Shown here: one piece after another, positions 61,994 through 64,000 of the stretch
Numbering within the stretch: the first letter of the stretch is position 1
How the letters are laid out: the number at the start of each line of letters is the position of its first letter
NCBI GenBank assembly: GCA_027317945.1
Contig: DAHVQB010000003.1
Location: 1-64,000, forward strand
Reading direction: 5' to 3'
Length of the DNA: 64,000 nt
DNA from: Microcaldota archaeon
GTDB lineage: Archaea; Micrarchaeota; Micrarchaeia; Micrarchaeales; Micrarchaeaceae
Translations under genes and position numbers: made by a program
The notes under the pieces: model-generated
Told to the model about the DNA's origin: nothing
The model's database searches: none
The model's input: the letters and a program-made list of their open reading frames with translations, nothing else

Positions 61994-62056
61994 TTGCACT
62001 GCACCATTAAAGCGCCGCATATGCGCCAATGAATTACCCCTTTGTAGAATCAATGA

Positions 62057-62068
62057 TATATATTTATA
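62057..62068. promoter_or_regulatory. Shared TATA region for hydrolase (-) and C/D box sRNA (+)
   Basis: TATATATTTATA can serve either strand. On the plus strand it lies about 25 nt before the C/D sRNA; on the minus strand about 40-65 nt before the hydrolase starts. Divergent use is an inference from spacing. Confidence 0.45.
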
Positions 62069-62085
62069 GCTTGAAGCAGTTAAAC

Positions 62086-62150
62086 CTCTGTGATGAGCGA
62101 GATGATCGCTGAGCCTCACGGCTATGACGACAAGTAGGCGGGCTGATTGT
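62086..62150 (+). ncRNA. C/D box sRNA (2'-O-methylation guide)
   Basis: All four boxes occur in order at archaeal spacing: C box GTGATGA (62090-62096), D' box CTGA (62109-62112), C' box ATGACGA (62124-62130), D box CTGA (62143-62146). The two guides are exactly 12 nt each: 62097-62108 and 62131-62142. The D'-C' spacer is 11 nt. Such sRNAs direct fibrillarin to methylate rRNA or tRNA opposite the fifth base before D or D'. I could not identify the targets. A TATA box precedes it by about 25 nt. Confidence 0.7.
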
Positions 62151-62231
62151 TTATCTTGAGGGCGTTGACTGCATGCGCCACGCGCCCATGCCGGGAGCCA
62201 CGGATGTCCCGCATATTGGTCAACAAGATAA
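62151..62231. other. Possible structured element after the sRNA
   Basis: TTATCTT (62151-62157) pairs with AAGATAA (62225-62231). Inside it GTTGAC (62164-62169) pairs with GTCAAC (62219-62224), and two small hairpins (GCATG/CATGC and CGGGA/TCCCG) fit between: a branched fold of about 81 nt. No known RNA family recognised; strand undetermined. 62232-62273 holds nothing I can identify. Confidence 0.4.
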
Positions 62232-62273
62232 AAAAAGCGCGACGAAATATGAGCGACCTGCAACAGTGGTATT

Positions 62274-62942
62274 ATGTACAGTCCGACGACTAGGAAGTTC
62301 CTATCCATAAGCAACGTAAGCATGCTTGGCATATGCGAGACCAAGGCGCTGGACTCGATGCTTGGCAAGAGGCGCGTTACGCTGGCCATGAAAGCCGGCA
62401 CGGCGGGACACGAGAGGCTTGAGGAAGCGCGGCCCAAGATGAGCAAGGAGGAGGTAGTGAAAAGGATAAGCGGCGGATTGAGCGTTGAGGTCAGAGAGCT
62501 CTCCATATTCGATGAAAAGCTGAAGATAGTAGGGAGGATAGACCAGCTCAACGTAACCGGAACGATGGAGAACGGCAAGAACACCGGCATAATAATTGAT
62601 GACAAGTATCCGAGCACGCCGCCTGGCAATTATGGGATAACTTTATACCAGAAATTGCAGCTATCGTCTTATGCGGTCGGGCTTTCGGATTCAGAGCTGT
62701 ATGGCAGGATATGCAGCGTGGTCGGGGCGAGGATAACTTACAGGGACAGGGATACCGACGCGATCATAAAAGAGCTCGACATGGACAGGCAGAGGCTGGA
62801 AACGTGCAAGGTAAATGTCCCTATTGCAGTGCAGGACGCGTGGGGAGTGTACCGCGGCGGCCAGGCACCCATACACAGGAGGTTCGACGTGGAACGGGGC
62901 GAATGGGTCCGATGCTACTGCGAGGCCAAAAGCGAGACATAA
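62274..62942 (+). CDS. PD-(D/E)XK nuclease, Cas4/RecB-like
   Basis: 222 aa. The nuclease core is visible: GTAGHE (His46, as in Cas4/RecB), RID with Asp90, IIDDKYP with Asp109/Asp110 and Lys111, then YQKLQLSSYA (Q-x3-Y motif). One early Cys (Cys21) and a C-x-C near the end might bind an Fe-S cluster as in Cas4, but the usual three C-terminal Cys are not clear. No CRISPR or cas genes nearby, so a general DNA repair role is more likely. Confidence 0.78.
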   Translation: MYSPTTRKFLSISNVSMLGICETKALDSMLGKRRVTLAMKAGTAGHERLEEARPKMSKEEVVKRISGGLSVEVRELSIFDEKLKIVGRIDQLNVTGTMENGKNTGIIIDDKYPSTPPGNYGITLYQKLQLSSYAVGLSDSELYGRICSVVGARITYRDRDTDAIIKELDMDRQRLETCKVNVPIAVQDAWGVYRGGQAPIHRRFDVERGEWVRCYCEAKSET

Positions 62943-63038
62943 ATCAATATTAATCTATATTGCTATAGGGATTGGGCATGTGTCGCGCACAAGCATTTTA
63001 CCGCGTTGTTTGATGCATGCCACTCATGGTGCTAAAAA

Positions 63039-64000
63039 ATGTTGAGCAAGGACGAGCTTAGAGGGGAATTCGCAAAAAAACCGGAGCGCTTCTACGCGAC
63101 AAAGACATTCGAAGACGAGGGGTTCATAAGAAAGAAATGCACGGAGTGCGGCAAGAACTTCTGGACAGTCGACAGCCAGAGGACCTTGTGCGGGGATTCA
63201 TCCCATGAAGCCTATTCATTCATAAAGGACAAGCCGCGCGAGATAGGCTATGAGGAATTCTGGTACAAGTTCGCTGACTTTTTCGAGAAGAACGGCCATA
63301 CCGCCATAGACAAGTATCCTGTGGTCAGCAGATGGCGCCAGGACCTCTACTTTACAATAGCGAGCATCCAGGACTTCCAGAGGATAGAGAACGGCAAGAT
63401 GAGCTTCGAGTATAGCGCCAATCCGCTCGTAGTGCCGCAGATATGCGTGAGGTTCCCAGACATACCGAACGTGGGCGTCACGGGAAGGCACTATACCGCT
63501 TTCATGATGGCAGGCCAGCACGCCTTCAACTACCCTGATGAGGGCTACTGGCGCGACCGTACGATAGAGCTAAACTACAAGTATCTGACGACTGTGTTGG
63601 GGGTAGACAAGGAGAGCCTAACTTATGTAGAGGATGTATGGGCCATGGGGGACTTCTCTGAATTCGGCCCGTCACTCGAGTTTTTCTCCAAGGGCCTGGA
63701 GCTGGGCAACAACGTCTTCACGGAGTTCGAGTCAATCAACGGGAACGTGCAGGAGCTTAAGAGCAAGGTAGTCGATGTTGGCTGGGGATTGGACGCGAGG
63801 GAGATATGGTATTACGCAGGCACCCAGACCGCATATGATGCCGCATTCAAGAACGAGATGGAGTACATAAACGGGCACAGCCCAGTGAAGCCCGACAGGC
63901 AGCTTTACGCCAAGATAGCCGGAGTTGCAGGCAAGGTGGATTTCGCCGACGTGGCGCACGGCTCGGAGACCGAGAAGAAGCTCATACGCAGCGCGGGCGT
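63039..64000 (+). CDS. alaS: Alanyl-tRNA synthetase, archaeal type (3' end outside window)
   Basis: Class II synthetase charging tRNA-Ala (gene at 48117-48188). About 320 residues visible. N-terminal zinc-site region CTECGKNFWT...LCGD, typical of archaeal AlaRS, then IGYEEFWYKFADFFEKNGHTAI, motif 2 with QDLYFTIASIQDFQ, VTGRHYTAFMMAGQHAFN and VWAMGDFSEFGPSLEFF. ATG 63039 follows GGTGCT. The frame runs off the window. Confidence 0.94.
   Translation, partial: MLSKDELRGEFAKKPERFYATKTFEDEGFIRKKCTECGKNFWTVDSQRTLCGDSSHEAYSFIKDKPREIGYEEFWYKFADFFEKNGHTAIDKYPVVSRWRQDLYFTIASIQDFQRIENGKMSFEYSANPLVVPQICVRFPDIPNVGVTGRHYTAFMMAGQHAFNYPDEGYWRDRTIELNYKYLTTVLGVDKESLTYVEDVWAMGDFSEFGPSLEFFSKGLELGNNVFTEFESINGNVQELKSKVVDVGWGLDAREIWYYAGTQTAYDAAFKNEMEYINGHSPVKPDRQLYAKIAGVAGKVDFADVAHGSETEKKLIRSAG

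Noticed and set aside
61994-62629. Long N-terminal extension of the alpha/beta hydrolase frame
   Set aside because: It crosses the sRNA region and lies antisense to the nuclease gene; hydrolase homology begins at 61993.
62274-62942. Cas4 of a CRISPR system
   Set aside because: No repeats or other cas genes in the window and the C-terminal cysteine set is not clear; kept as a Cas4/RecB-like nuclease only.

Overview
The window looks like a 64 kb piece of chromosome from an acid-loving DPANN archaeon, most likely a Micrarchaeota (ARMAN-2-like) genome. That placement is my inference. It rests on archaeal information-processing genes throughout (Cdc6/Orc1, Spt5, aIF1A, aIF2-beta, SBDS, exosome, proteasome alpha, histone, RpoP, archaeal AlaRS), roughly even base composition, short intergenic gaps, and many secreted proteins carrying class III (pilin-like) signal peptides. 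Two initiation modes are visible. Many lone genes or operon leaders have a TATA box 25-28 nt before the start codon, which implies leaderless mRNA. Internal operon genes often carry a GGTGAT-type Shine-Dalgarno.

Layout: 0-3 kb holds a truncated surface protein, archaeal adenylate kinase and a LamG-type pilin-like protein. 3-9 kb holds an ABC exporter pair, a membrane protein, isocitrate dehydrogenase, a membrane-anchored secreted protein and a Trm5-family methyltransferase. 9-15 kb holds Spt5-L11, a coiled-coil protein, a bacterial-type phosphoglycerate mutase, a CYTH protein, lipoate ligase and a PH-like/zinc-ribbon protein. 15.2-15.7 kb holds tRNA-Ser(GCU), apparently with an oddly placed intron, and the SRP RNA gene. 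15.8-19.2 kb holds aIF2-beta, aIF1A, an MFS transporter and Cdc6.

19.2-24.5 kb is the archaeal exosome superoperon: RNase P Rpp30 and Pop5, proteasome alpha, SBDS, Rrp4, Rrp41, Rrp42, L37Ae, an unknown protein and a 43-aa RpoP. RNA processing, RNA decay, ribosome maturation and proteolysis are therefore co-transcribed. 24.6-31.3 kb holds a PRC-barrel protein, a zinc-site protein that seems to start at CTG, a histone, thioredoxin, HisRS, CysRS and a DUF763 protein. 32.4-33.3 kb encodes a nickel superoxide dismutase overlapping its probable maturation peptidase. 33.4-35.2 kb holds a proteasome-like Ntn hydrolase followed by a J-domain protein.

36.7-41.8 kb encodes two giant paralogous surface proteins (class III signal peptide, InlB-type repeats, variable C-terminal domains) and a small secreted protein. 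41.9-44.5 kb holds an M48 protease and a possible nickel/cobalt transporter. 44.7-48.2 kb is an accessory region: a frameshifted VOC gene, a copy of the 3' half of tRNA-Ala, a large palindrome and a P-type proton-pump-like ATPase, ending at intact tRNA-Ala(UGC). This is the usual footprint of integration at a tRNA gene.

48.2-64 kb holds a beta-CASP nuclease, a glycosyltransferase next to L15 and L30, aquaporin, enolase, a DHH phosphoesterase, a Cys-rich secreted protein, a KaiC-like ATPase, an HTH regulator, the decayed remnant of a pilin-like gene, a ferredoxin-reductase-like flavoprotein, an alpha/beta hydrolase, a C/D box sRNA, a Cas4/RecB-like nuclease and the start of alaS. No CRISPR array or transposase was seen.
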